A stretch of 11,484 bases of DNA from Nostoc sp. CHAB 5715 (GTDB taxonomy: Bacteria > Cyanobacteriota > Cyanobacteriia > Cyanobacteriales > Nostocaceae): positions 1-11,484 of the forward strand of contig NZ_JAIVFR010000099.1 of the NCBI RefSeq assembly GCF_020829685.1, read 5' to 3'. The first letter of the stretch is position 1, and every line of letters begins with the position of its first letter. Below are positions 1 to 6,590 of this stretch, piece by piece. The notes beneath the pieces were generated by a model. That model ran no database searches. It saw nothing but the letters and a program-made list of their open reading frames with translations, and had not been told where the DNA came from. A program made the position numbers and the translations under genes.

Positions 1-109
1 GTCTACTACTGTTTCTAAGATACAAGGTTGGGTTGAACTAAGTGAACAGAATATCTTTTGTTACTCTTGGGCTAAAACATTAATGCTAAACTAATCCGAT
101 TAATATTTG

Positions 110-679
110 TTACATAGTCACCTTTAACCACCCAAAAATATCACCTACCGTCAACTGTAACCCCTGACAGAACTCTGGCACTGGTAAAACAGACTCATTT
201 TCCTCAAAAGGTAAAGGTTGTTGTTTTGCAGGATAAGCAGCAATGAATCGCTCATCAGGGTCAATTAACCAACCCATTTGAGTTCCGTGATTGAGAGCGT
301 GTAAGATTTTTTTTGTAACTTTTGTATGGCTTTGTTCGGGGGAGAGAATTTCAATTATCCAGTCGGGTACTGCGGCAAATGTATTGGCAATATCACCATT
401 TTCGTCTACAGGAAGCCTTGCCCAAGAGAATACAGCAACATCGGGAACTATAGAACGCCCTCCAAAAGTGCAACGTAATTCTGGAAAAGCCCAACCCATT
501 TTTTGCACTTTGACAACAGAATTGATTGTGGGACAGAGTTCTCCTTGAATAGTGCTATGTTTTCCTTGAGGCATAGGTTTTGGAATGATTTTACCGTCGA
601 TGTACTCGCAATACGGTTTAGTTTCTGGTAGTGCGAGAAACTCCTCTAAGCTCAATATTTTATTTGATGTTTGTATCAT
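110..679 (-). CDS. Uma2 family endonuclease-like protein (DUF820, PD-(D/E)XK fold)
   Basis: This 189-aa protein has the usual length and landmarks of the Uma2/DUF820 family, which is greatly expanded in cyanobacteria. The N-terminal segment LSLEEFLALPE leads into YIDGKI (about 26-31). A central PDVAVF follows, with D80 as probable first metal ligand. Then comes WIIEILSP with E110, and a lysine pair K123/K124 in the position of the PD-(D/E)XK lysine. G136-W-L-I-D-P-D is the typical C-terminal strand. The family has a restriction-endonuclease-like fold, but the cellular role of most members is unknown, so nuclease activity is inferred from the fold only. The ATG at 679 is a natural start. A TATATA box lies only about 13 nt upstream and there is no clear Shine-Dalgarno, so the leader would be very short. 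The gene stands alone, with 239 bp to the next minus-strand gene. Confidence 0.9.
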   Translation of the reverse strand: MIQTSNKILSLEEFLALPETKPYCEYIDGKIIPKPMPQGKHSTIQGELCPTINSVVKVQKMGWAFPELRCTFGGRSIVPDVAVFSWARLPVDENGDIANTFAAVPDWIIEILSPEQSHTKVTKKILHALNHGTQMGWLIDPDERFIAAYPAKQQPLPFEENESVLPVPEFCQGLQLTVGDIFGWLKVTM

Positions 680-696
680 GATTATCTTTTTTTATA

Positions 697-728
697 TAGT
701 TAAGTCCTAACTGGTGAAGTCTTAACTA
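697..728 (-). promoter_or_regulatory. Candidate operator/promoter upstream of the Uma2 gene
   Basis: Read on the minus strand, two near-identical 11-mers, AGTTAAGACTT (717-727) and AGTTAGGACTT (702-712), lie in tandem 15 bp apart. The outer bases also form an 8-bp inverted repeat, TAGTTAAG/CTTAACTA (697-704 and 721-728). An AT-rich TATATA (692-697) sits between this block and the ATG at 679. Repeats this close to a start codon suggest a protein-binding site or promoter. No regulator can be named. Confidence 0.35.
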
Positions 729-746
729 AAAAGTATTTACCTTATT

Positions 747-868
747 CAATACCTTCGCCAAATCAAAAAATGCCTCGATTCATAGGTTGGCTTGAGGCAC
801 GAAACCCAACAAATACGTTGGGTTTTGCTTCGCTCAACCCAACCTACAAAAAAATGGCGAAGGTATTG
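747..868. repeat. Nested palindromic repeat element (GTTGGGTT type)
   Basis: This 122-bp block is built of three nested inverted repeats. The outer arms are 14 bp and perfect (747-760 CAATACCTTCGCCA with 855-868). The middle arms are 8 bp (783-790 TAGGTTGG with 839-846). The inner hairpin has a 9-bp stem (802-810 AAACCCAAC with 817-825). The inner part matches a type of dispersed repeat I recognise as common in cyanobacterial intergenic DNA. A further GGTTGGGTTGA fragment occurs near the left edge of the window (about 27-37). The block lies between two minus-strand genes and could fold in RNA. Confidence 0.75.
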
Positions 869-918
869 TTATTCTAAAATATTTTTCAATTTACCAATCT
901 GCCGCCATCTAAATTATT

Positions 919-1872
919 TCATGTTTGCTTGCGGCTACAATACATAACTAAAAGTATAAATAATCCCATTCCTGCCAGATATTTAATTGCATCAGGTACG
1001 CTGGGATTAGGAGAAAAAAAACCTTCGATCGCACCAGCAATAATCAACATTGGTACAATCCCAAATACTAGCTGCACCGCTTGAGAACCGTAAAATTTCA
1101 GTGCATCCCCACGCCGATATTTACCAGGAAATAAGATTGCTCTTGCTAATAAAAATCCTGCACCCCCAGCAAAAAAGATGGCGGGTAATTCTAAGGAACC
1201 ATGCGGAAATACAAACGCCCAAAAAGGATAAGCCAGATTATTTTGACCCACCAAAGTACCAACAGCACCAATCAATAAGCCATTAAAAATCATCAAATAG
1301 ACTGTGTATAGCCCAGCCGTGATGCCACCGGCGACAGCCCCAAAAGACACGGACAGATTATTGATCATAATACTGCTGGATGCCAGAGGTTCAACGCCGA
1401 CAATTGACCCCATCCATAATTTATGCTCATCTCGCACCTTGGTAATCAAACTTTCAGGTAGGATCAAAGTCATAAAGCTGGGGTTTTGCCAAGAATACCA
1501 CCAAGCCACTAATGCCCCCAGTAAAAACAGCGCCGTTGCAGCAGCAATATATGCAAATGTTTTCTGAACTACAGATGGTAATCCCCAACGGTAAAATTCT
1601 AAGATTGCCTGCCATTCCTGTCGCCGCGAACCTTGGTAAATCTGCGTATAGGCACGAGTTGTTAAAGATTGTAAACTTTGTATCAAAGTATTGCCGATTT
1701 GCTGAGTGCGGGCACGGGCCAAATCTGCCGCTACTGAACGATACAAACTCGCTAACTCTCTAATTTCTGCTGCCCGTAGGGACTTTAACCCTTTTTTTTC
1801 TATCTGCCTTAATAGGGCATCCAAACGCTGCCAATTTGGTTCTCGTCGCGCAATCCAACGTTGAATATTCAT
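919..1872 (-). CDS. SpoIIM-like (stage II sporulation protein M / DUF95) integral membrane protein
   Basis: From this start the protein has 317 aa. A soluble, Arg/Gln-rich helical N-terminus (about 1-100) precedes a polytopic membrane domain with hydrophobic stretches near 104-126, 178-206, 217-225, 230-248, 263-281 and 298-311. The family hallmark HGSLELPA is present at about 224-231 and is followed by a glycine-rich helix (FFAGGAGFLLA). SpoIIM takes part in engulfment in Bacillus, but cyanobacteria do not sporulate. Here the family is generally an uncharacterised membrane protein found with RDD and YciC-like genes. I chose the ATG at 1872 (MNIQRWIARREPNW) over an in-frame GTG at 1887, because the five extra residues look unlike family N-termini. 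No strong ribosome site supports either start. The gene is transcribed divergently from the membrane-protein pair that starts at 1953. Confidence 0.88.
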   Translation of the reverse strand: MNIQRWIARREPNWQRLDALLRQIEKKGLKSLRAAEIRELASLYRSVAADLARARTQQIGNTLIQSLQSLTTRAYTQIYQGSRRQEWQAILEFYRWGLPSVVQKTFAYIAAATALFLLGALVAWWYSWQNPSFMTLILPESLITKVRDEHKLWMGSIVGVEPLASSSIMINNLSVSFGAVAGGITAGLYTVYLMIFNGLLIGAVGTLVGQNNLAYPFWAFVFPHGSLELPAIFFAGGAGFLLARAILFPGKYRRGDALKFYGSQAVQLVFGIVPMLIIAGAIEGFFSPNPSVPDAIKYLAGMGLFILLVMYCSRKQT

Positions 1873-1952
1873 GAATTTTGGGAACACTGAGTTGAACTTA
1901 GCTTAAGATAACCTCAAATTCATCTCCGTAGTTTCAAGGTAAATTTGCCATT
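1873..1952. promoter_or_regulatory. Divergent intergenic region likely holding both promoters
   Basis: These 80 bp separate the SpoIIM-like gene (minus) from the YciC-like gene (plus), so both promoters should lie here or inside the gene starts. Fragments such as TTGAAC (1892-1897) and TTGAAA on the minus strand (1932-1937) resemble -35 boxes, but no well-spaced -10 partner is convincing. AAGG at 1936-1939 is a rather distant ribosome-site candidate for the plus-strand gene. Confidence 0.35.
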
Positions 1953-2798
1953 ATGTCTGAAAATTTTGGATCTCCCGGTCAGATACAACCACTAAGTGTT
2001 GGGAATGTAGTGAGTGCTGCCGTGCGATTGTATCGTTCTCATCTGAAGACTTATCTGAAACTGGCTGCGATCGCTCACTTGTGGATTTTAGTTCCGATTT
2101 ATGGCTGGGCAAAATATGCAGCCATCTGTGGACTCATTTCACGCTTGGCTTTTGGAGAATTGATTTACCAACCTGAAAGTGTGCAAGCCGCCAGGAGCCA
2201 TGTTAATCCGCGTCTGTGGTCATTTTTAAGAGTTGGTTTTCAGATAGCAATATCAATGCTTTTAATTTATTTTGGATTAGTGATCGTTGGTGGTATTGTG
2301 GGTGCCTTGCTGGGAGTTGTATTAGGAAGCATATTAGGTACTACAGGCGTTGTAGTCGCAACCACATTGGCAATAATTTTAATGGTAGGTATTGTGCTGT
2401 TGGGCCTAACCTGGTTCTACTCCCGTTGGATAGTAGCTGAGGTACCCTTAGCAGTTGAGGAAAATATTAATGGTAGCGAAAGTATCGCTAGAAGTTGGGA
2501 GTTAACTAAAGCCTCGGTACTTCGCATTGTGGGCATCGTTTTAGTTGCTTTTATCGTTACATTGCCGTTGCTATTTGTATTAAACTATATACCTAGCTTA
2601 TTCTTAATAGGGCTTGAGCCAGGTTCTGCTATCTACTCAATTGTGTATTTGATTTCTTGGATTGGAAGCTTGATAGGTGGAGTTTTAGTCATGCCATTCT
2701 GGCAAGCACTAAAAGCTGTTTTATACTTAGACTTGCGGACTCGGCGTGAAGGTCTAGGTTTGCAATTAAGAGAACCTCCCTCGCAAGATTTTCGTTAA
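1953..2798 (+). CDS. Polytopic membrane protein, YciC / GPDPase membrane-domain-like
   Basis: This 281-aa protein is dominated by membrane helices, roughly at 34-50, 92-127, 132-155, 188-210 and 226-248. It opens with a polar tail and then PLSVGNVVSAAVRLYRSH, an amphipathic lead-in typical of the family. A conserved cytoplasmic-type segment, VEENINGSESIARSWELTK (about 168-186), sits between helices. It resembles the SWELTKG-like motif of YciC/glycerophosphodiesterase membrane-domain proteins. No catalytic domain is present, so the family name does not imply phosphodiesterase activity. The gene lies 45 bp before the RDD gene on the same strand, probably in one transcript, and diverges from the SpoIIM-like gene. 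It may be part of a membrane complex with those two. The precise function is unknown. Confidence 0.8.
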   Translation: MSENFGSPGQIQPLSVGNVVSAAVRLYRSHLKTYLKLAAIAHLWILVPIYGWAKYAAICGLISRLAFGELIYQPESVQAARSHVNPRLWSFLRVGFQIAISMLLIYFGLVIVGGIVGALLGVVLGSILGTTGVVVATTLAIILMVGIVLLGLTWFYSRWIVAEVPLAVEENINGSESIARSWELTKASVLRIVGIVLVAFIVTLPLLFVLNYIPSLFLIGLEPGSAIYSIVYLISWIGSLIGGVLVMPFWQALKAVLYLDLRTRREGLGLQLREPPSQDFR

Positions 2799-2843
2799 CT
2801 TAACATCTTAATTCAACTCAATTAATTTTGAATTAGCTAAAAT

Positions 2844-3623
2844 ATGCGCTTTTTTAATCGCATCACATTCCAGACTCCAGAAAGTGTAGAGTTGGAATTC
2901 ACTTTAGCGGGAATCGGTAATCGAGCTTTGGCGCTGCTGATTGACTATCACGTTTTGGCTGTGATTTGGGTGGGATTTTTCACAGTTTGGTCTATCGTTT
3001 CAGTCCAGTTAGGAGATTTTTGGGTAGATATTTTCGGCACCGCAGTGACTTTATGGTTGATAGCGATCGCATTCCTTGTCAGTTTTATTCTTTACGTAGG
3101 ATACTTTATAATTTTTGAAACCTTATGGTTTGGGCAAACCCCTGGTAAACGGGTTGCTAAAATTCGCGTGGTTCGAGATGATGGTAGACTCATCGGGCTA
3201 CAACAAGCAACCCTACGTGCCTTACTGCGACCCTTTGATGAAACTTTATTTATTGGCGCTTTTTTAATTATGTTGAGTCGTCGAGAAAAGCGTTTAGGTG
3301 ATTTAGCGGCTGGCACAATTGTAATTCAAGCCCAAACACCCATTGCATCTGCGACATTGACAATTTCAGAACAGGCAAAAGGACTTCATGAACAGTTAAT
3401 CGAAATTGCTGATTTATCGCAATTGATGCCAGATGATTTTGCTGTGATTCGTGAGTATTTACAGCGACGTGGTGCAATGTCGTTAAAGGCAAGAGCATCA
3501 CTATCTCTAAAGCTAGCCGAGCAAGTTAAAGCTATTATTAATTTAGAAAACTTGCCAGAAGCTGTTACACCTGATGTATTTTTAGAAGCTGTTTATCTTG
3601 TTTATCAACAACCGGAATTTTAG
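2844..3623 (+). CDS. RDD family membrane protein
   Basis: This 259-aa protein contains an RDD domain (about 20-165). R27 and D34 lie at the start of the first helix (NRALALLIDYHVLAV). Helices follow near 37-55 and 64-92, then GQTPGKRVAKIRVV (97-110), and finally RLGDLAAGTIVI (150-161) with D153. Those three residues are the likely Arg-Asp-Asp signature. The remaining 95 residues form a soluble, mostly helical tail that ends in LVYQQPEF. Some RDD proteins have been linked to ion transport, but most have no assigned role. The ATG at 2844 has no clear Shine-Dalgarno, which fits translation from an upstream-initiated mRNA shared with the gene ending at 2798. Confidence 0.9.
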   Translation: MRFFNRITFQTPESVELEFTLAGIGNRALALLIDYHVLAVIWVGFFTVWSIVSVQLGDFWVDIFGTAVTLWLIAIAFLVSFILYVGYFIIFETLWFGQTPGKRVAKIRVVRDDGRLIGLQQATLRALLRPFDETLFIGAFLIMLSRREKRLGDLAAGTIVIQAQTPIASATLTISEQAKGLHEQLIEIADLSQLMPDDFAVIREYLQRRGAMSLKARASLSLKLAEQVKAIINLENLPEAVTPDVFLEAVYLVYQQPEF

Positions 3624-3713
3624 GCTAGAGATTTTATTTAGAGCATTGGCAAACACACAGTTAACCAAATAACGGCATAGAGAAAGCAATTTTTGCTAAT
3701 TATAGAGGTAAAA

Positions 3714-3932
3714 ATGGAAACCACAACCAGAAAAGAAGCTCTAATTAAAGCTATTTATGAGCGATTAGAACAAGCTTATGAAGACACTTTAGAGGATGTT
3801 ATAGAACTTTTAGACATTCGCAAAGCAGAAGACCAAGAGGATATTAAAGCTTTACATGAAGGACGGGAAGATATTAAGAAAAATGGCACTATTCCTTGGG
3901 AAGAAGTGAAACGAGAATTAGCCAGTGAATAA
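3714..3932 (+). CDS. Small acidic antitoxin-like protein (RelB/ParD-type context)
   Basis: This 72-aa, highly charged, helical protein (METTTRKEALIKAIYERL...) ends in GTIPWEEVKRELASE. That tail pattern is familiar from cyanobacterial antitoxins paired with RelE/ParE toxins. I chose the ATG at 3714 because GAGG (3705-3708) lies 5 nt upstream. An in-frame TTG at 3693 would add seven residues that include the ribosome site itself. The stop codon overlaps by 8 nt a GTG that opens a RelE-like N-terminus (3925), the usual overlapping order of a toxin-antitoxin operon. That toxin is broken, so this gene looks like an orphan antitoxin. Assignment rests on size, tail motif and context. No DNA-binding fold can be proven by eye. 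Confidence 0.65.
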   Translation: METTTRKEALIKAIYERLEQAYEDTLEDVIELLDIRKAEDQEDIKALHEGREDIKKNGTIPWEEVKRELASE

Positions 3933-4071
3933 ATATAAAATTGAATTCTCCAATGCTGCATCTAAACAATCTGCGACACGCACTTGCGTTCGTCGTTCCT
4001 CCTCTCTACGAGACGCACTCGCGTTCGCAATGACAATTATTTTCTCATTACAGCTATTTTCAGGTAAATAG
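3925..4071 (+). pseudogene. Truncated RelE/ParE-family toxin remnant
   Basis: The GTG at 3925 overlaps the antitoxin stop by 8 nt and reads (M)NKYKIEFSNAASKQ, a good match to the first strand and helix of RelE/ParE toxins. From about 3972 the frame continues into repeat-type DNA rich in acgcact/gcgttcg words and ends at the TAG at 4069-4071, giving 48 codons where the family needs about 85-90. The conserved RelE core (the central arginines and the C-terminal strand with YRVIY-like residues) is absent here and is not found in the next few hundred bases. I infer a toxin disrupted by repeat invasion. A short unrelated reading frame that resembles the toxin by chance is the alternative. Confidence 0.5.
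3970..4040. repeat. Dispersed-repeat-like DNA in the toxin remnant
   Basis: Two related words occur here: a cacttgcgttcg word (3980-3991) and a cgagacgcactcgcgttcgc word (about 4009-4028). Between them is a pyrimidine-rich CGTTCCTCCTCTCTACGAG. This composition resembles dispersed nostocalean repeats (tctctacgagacgc...) and differs from the AT-rich flanks. The exact boundaries are uncertain. Confidence 0.45.
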
Positions 4072-4079
4072 ACCACGCG

Positions 4080-4325
4080 GTAGGGGTAAAGCGCATTGCT
4101 CATTGGTGTCAACTTAACGTAAAAGCCATGTCCCGCAAGGAACTGAAGTTCCTTGCTAATAGCAAAAGTCATCTGAAGATGACTAAATATACCCAAAATC
4201 TTTAGTCTACTGAAGTAGACTAAAGCTTGTAGCCTTGAACTTCAGTTCAGGGCGGGTGAGGAAGCCAACAGTTAAGCCATTTCTAGCTTAAGTTGACACC
4301 AATGAGCATTGCGCTTTACCCCTAC
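4080..4325. mobile_element. MITE-like element A with 38-bp terminal inverted repeats
   Basis: The arms 4080-4117 and 4288-4325 are reverse complements over 38 bp with a single mismatch. They begin GTAGGGGTAAAGCGCA and contain TCATTGGTGTCAACTTAA. Counting inward from each end, a TA dinucleotide follows the first base, so a TA target duplication (as in IS630/Tc1-type MITEs) is possible. The 170-bp interior has no credible gene but holds the four-hairpin cassette described separately. The element lies in the convergent gap between the toxin remnant and the DUF1868 gene. It has no transposase, so it would be non-autonomous. Confidence 0.75.
4132..4256 (+). repeat. Four-hairpin cassette, copy A
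   Basis: The cassette is bounded by CCCGC and GGCGGG and contains four near-perfect hairpins, each with a 2-nt loop. hp1 has a 10-bp stem (4135-4144/4147-4156, loop GA). hp2 has 8 bp (4167-4174/4177-4184, loop GA). hp3 has 12 bp (4200-4211/4214-4225, loop GA). hp4 has 10 bp with one G-T pair (4232-4241/4244-4253, loop TC). The linker hp1-hp2 is TAATAGCAAA. The same design recurs in inverted orientation at 7392-7799. Confidence 0.8.
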
Positions 4326-4414
4326 AACAGATGTGGTTCAAATACATGAAAACTGCTGTAATTTTAAGCTATTTAGAAAATTGCTTCATTTTCAGGAATA
4401 CATAACTAATAATG

Positions 4415-4470
4415 AGTAGTCAGCAGTCACTGAGTGGAAACTACTGACTACTAACTACTAACTAATGACT
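4415..4470. repeat. Heptamer tandem repeat and inverted repeat
   Basis: Four tandem 7-mers, ACTGACT, ACTAACT, ACTAACT, AATGACT, run from 4443 to 4470 and touch the stop codon of the DUF1868 gene. A 9-bp inverted repeat AGTAGTCAG/CTGACTACT (4415-4423 and 4444-4452) overlaps the array. On the minus strand this lies directly downstream of the gene and could fold in the mRNA 3' end. Confidence 0.65.
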
Positions 4471-5258
4471 TAAAAATCTAAAATCGGCCAGTCTGGTTCA
4501 CGATAATAGCGTGTCATATTGTCAAACTTTCGCAATTCGACGCGATTAATCAAAAATTCTGGCAAATTTAACAGCCATTGTTCATTCAATTGAGAAAGCA
4601 TCGTGCTGAAACTTGTGCGGTCTAAGTCAGATGAAACCTCCCCAAAATAGGCTAATGTAACATGTGCTGTGAAGTGATAATGCTGCTCAATACCCAAAGC
4701 AATTAACTTGGGATTTTGATAAATTGTTCGGCGAAATTTAATAATTTCCTCGTAACAACGTTGATCTTGGGGTACTAGACAAACGGCTACAGCTCTTGGC
4801 ATCAGTATCAGTCCCAGCATTTGCCATTTAATCGGATAACTCTTGTTTGTCATCAATTGTTGATATTGCCGAAAGGTTTCGGCTAAACAAGAGTGTAACT
4901 CCTCGTCAAATTTGGGATTTTTTTCGCAGGCGTCAAGGTAAGCATTGTCCCAAATTAAATCCGCTAAAGTTATATGGAAGCTAGCAGGAGGTAGAGGCAC
5001 AATCAAATCACGGCTTACAGGCAACTGCAAAAGTTCCTGTTGGTAAGTCTGTAATTTGGCATAGAAAGCAGAGTTTTGTGATTCTTCTTCTGCTGGCGGG
5101 GTAATTAGCGTATAGCCAGGAAAGGACGCTGCTTGTCTCAACCCAGAATGTGGCTGAAATTTAGAAGATTCCTGGATATGCTGAACTTGGGATCTGTAGG
5201 CTTCTGGCAGCGTTAGCCGTGCTAACCGATTTAAGTAAGTTTGATAGTTGTCGTCCAA
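4470..5258 (-). CDS. DUF1868 / 2H phosphoesterase (2'-5' RNA ligase-like) protein
   Basis: This 262-aa protein carries the two HxT motifs that define the 2H phosphoesterase superfamily: H95-I-T97 (in SFHITLADL) and H199-V-T201 (in TAHVTLAYFG). They are separated by about 100 residues, as expected for the duplicated half-domains. The N-terminal part and length fit the DUF1868 branch. Relatives hydrolyse or ligate 2',3'-cyclic or 2'-5' phosphate bonds in RNA or nucleotides, but the substrate of this branch is unknown. The only possible start is TTG at 5258: a stop lies two codons upstream in frame, and GAGG (plus-strand cctc 5268-5271) sits 9 nt before it. The protein appears cytosolic. It is transcribed away from holA, with the heptamer array at 5342-5390 in its upstream region. 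Confidence 0.85.
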   Translation of the reverse strand: MDDNYQTYLNRLARLTLPEAYRSQVQHIQESSKFQPHSGLRQAASFPGYTLITPPAEEESQNSAFYAKLQTYQQELLQLPVSRDLIVPLPPASFHITLADLIWDNAYLDACEKNPKFDEELHSCLAETFRQYQQLMTNKSYPIKWQMLGLILMPRAVAVCLVPQDQRCYEEIIKFRRTIYQNPKLIALGIEQHYHFTAHVTLAYFGEVSSDLDRTSFSTMLSQLNEQWLLNLPEFLINRVELRKFDNMTRYYREPDWPILDF

Positions 5259-5341
5259 TCTTCATAGCCTCATGCTCTCACTTGATAGATTTTAGGGAAA
5301 ATTACCTTGATTAACAGAATGATTTTAAAGTATTTAATTTT

Positions 5342-5390
5342 GGGAGTGGGGAGTGGGGAGTGGGGAGTTAGGAGTTAGGAGTTAGGAGTT
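5342..5390. repeat. STRR-type heptamer array (7 units)
   Basis: Seven uninterrupted 7-mers occur: GGGAGTG three times, GGGAGTT once, AGGAGTT three times. The array changes unit composition stepwise from left to right, as expected from slippage plus point change. It lies between the divergent DUF1868 and holA genes and contains several GGAG cores that resemble ribosome sites, but no start codon follows them suitably. Confidence 0.9.
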
Positions 5391-5408
5391 ATAAATATTA
5401 ACTCTTCA

Positions 5409-5461
5409 CCAATGCCCAATGCCCACTTGCCCTGAGCGAAGCTGAAGGGATGCCCAATCCC
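5409..5461. repeat. CCAATGC heptamers interrupted by a TGAGCGAAGC repeat word
   Basis: CCAATGC occurs twice in tandem (5409-5422). It is followed by GCCCTGAGCGAAGCTGAAGG, a word common in cyanobacterial dispersed repeats, and then GATGCCCAATCCC. The second block looks inserted within a CCCAATG-type heptamer run. This lies just upstream of holA. Confidence 0.5.
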
Positions 5462-5491
5462 TCATTCCCCGATATACTACGAGGTTAGTCT

Positions 5492-6481
5492 ATGCCAATT
5501 TATGTTTACTGGGGTGAGGATGATTTTGCTATGGAAAAGGCGATCGCTATGCTGCGCGATCGCGTCCTCGATCCCCAATGGATAAGTTTTAATTACACTT
5601 CATTCACCGCAGATCAAGCTGATGCGGCTATCCAAGGGTTAAATCAGGTCATGACACCCACTTTTGGCGCTGGTGGGCGCTTGGTATGGCTAATAAATAC
5701 TACTCTTTGCCAACACTGTCCAGAGAATGTGTTAGCAGAACTGGCGCGATCGCTAAGAGTCATTCCCGAAAACTCATTTTTATTGCTCACCAGCCGCAAC
5801 AAGCCCGATGAACGCCTCAAATCCACAAAATTGTTAAAACAATTTGCTACCGAATTCCGAGAATTTCCCCTCATTCCCCCTTGGAAAACCGAATTGCTGG
5901 TGCAATCTGTTAATCAAGCAGCTCAGACTGTGGGTGTAAAACTGACTGCCAATACTGCTCAGTTGTTGGCAGAATCTGTAGGAAATGATACACGCCTGCT
6001 CTACAATGAGTTAGAGAAACTGCGGCTATATGCTCAAGGTAGCAACAAGCCTTTAGACACAGATACTGTTACCAAATTAGTAAGAAATACTACCCAAAAT
6101 AGTTTACAATTAGCGGCAGCAATCAGAACAGGAGATACACCTAAAGCTTTGACGACACTGGCAGATTTGAGCAATGCTTCCGAGCCGGGATTACGGATAG
6201 TTGCCACGCTGATTGGACAATTTCGCACATGGCTGTGGGTCAAGATTATGATAGAAAGTGGGGAGCGCAATCAACAAGCGATCGCTATTGCTGCTGATAT
6301 CGGTAATCCTAAACGGATCTACTTTTTACAGCAAGAAATCAAGCTTCTTTCTGTACAACAGTTAATCTCTTGCCTACCCCTACTATTGGAATTAGAAGTG
6401 AGTCTCAAGCAAGGAGCATCAGAAATACCAACACTCCAGACTAAAGTCATCGAACTTTGTCAAGTATGCCGAGGGAATTGA
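5492..6481 (+). CDS. holA: DNA polymerase III subunit delta (clamp loader)
   Basis: This 329-aa protein has the length and domain order of HolA, the clamp-loader subunit that opens the beta sliding clamp. Domain I begins with PIYVYWGEDDFAMEKAI, in which the GEDDF-like turn replaces a Walker site because delta does not bind ATP productively. It continues to NSFLLLTSRNKPDERLK (about 94-110), which precedes the KLLKQFATEFREFP segment. Domain II has VGNDTRLLYNELEKLRLYA (163-181), a strong family signature. Domain III has TQNSLQLAAAI (201-211), EPGLRIVATLIGQFRTWLW (231-249) and NPKRIYFLQQEI (272-283). The ATG at 5492 has GAGG 7 nt upstream (5481-5484). Several HIP1 octamers lie within the gene. 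It acts in the cytosol at the replisome. Confidence 0.93.
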   Translation: MPIYVYWGEDDFAMEKAIAMLRDRVLDPQWISFNYTSFTADQADAAIQGLNQVMTPTFGAGGRLVWLINTTLCQHCPENVLAELARSLRVIPENSFLLLTSRNKPDERLKSTKLLKQFATEFREFPLIPPWKTELLVQSVNQAAQTVGVKLTANTAQLLAESVGNDTRLLYNELEKLRLYAQGSNKPLDTDTVTKLVRNTTQNSLQLAAAIRTGDTPKALTTLADLSNASEPGLRIVATLIGQFRTWLWVKIMIESGERNQQAIAIAADIGNPKRIYFLQQEIKLLSVQQLISCLPLLLELEVSLKQGASEIPTLQTKVIELCQVCRGN

Positions 6482-6553
6482 CAATCAAATATAAAAGCTT
6501 GATGTATTGAGCAGTTGCTGGAACTTCCAACTCCGAAAATAATTCAACGTTCT

Positions 6554-6559
6554 TATAAT
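6554..6559 (+). promoter_or_regulatory. Candidate -10 box for the DUF4168 gene
   Basis: A perfect TATAAT lies 31 nt upstream of the ATG at 6591. No good -35 is present at the usual spacing (6531-6536 is CTCCGA), so an activator or a different sigma factor may be needed. Between the box and the start is TGTGT-C-ACACA (6576-6586), a perfect 5-bp inverted repeat. It lies where a ribosome site would be expected, and no Shine-Dalgarno is visible. Confidence 0.4.
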
Positions 6560-6590
6560 ATCCCTGATGTAGTTTTGTGTCACACACTAT

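Noticed and set aside
2..94. Plus-strand frame open from the left edge, possibly the tail of an upstream gene
   Set aside because: Only 30 codons, expected fairly often by chance, and part of it is a GGTTGGGTTGA repeat word.
1885..1887. GTG as start of the SpoIIM-like gene
   Set aside because: No ribosome site is visible, and the ATG 15 bp downstream gives the more family-like N-terminus.
3693..3695. TTG as start of the antitoxin-like gene
   Set aside because: The GAGG at 3705-3708 would then be inside the coding region, whereas it is ideally placed for the ATG at 3714.
3918..4196. 92-aa minus-strand open frame across the toxin remnant and element A
   Set aside because: It is made of the complement of repeats and the left terminal inverted repeat, lacks a ribosome site and has no family resemblance.
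4132..4256. Riboswitch or tRNA-like structure
   Set aside because: The four hairpins are independent, with tiny loops and no conserved aptamer core or cloverleaf, and no downstream gene on the same strand is close enough to be controlled.
5342..5390. Possible CRISPR or origin-like iterons
   Set aside because: The units are contiguous 7-mers without spacers, and no cas or replication initiator gene is nearby. STRR-type slippage repeats explain them.
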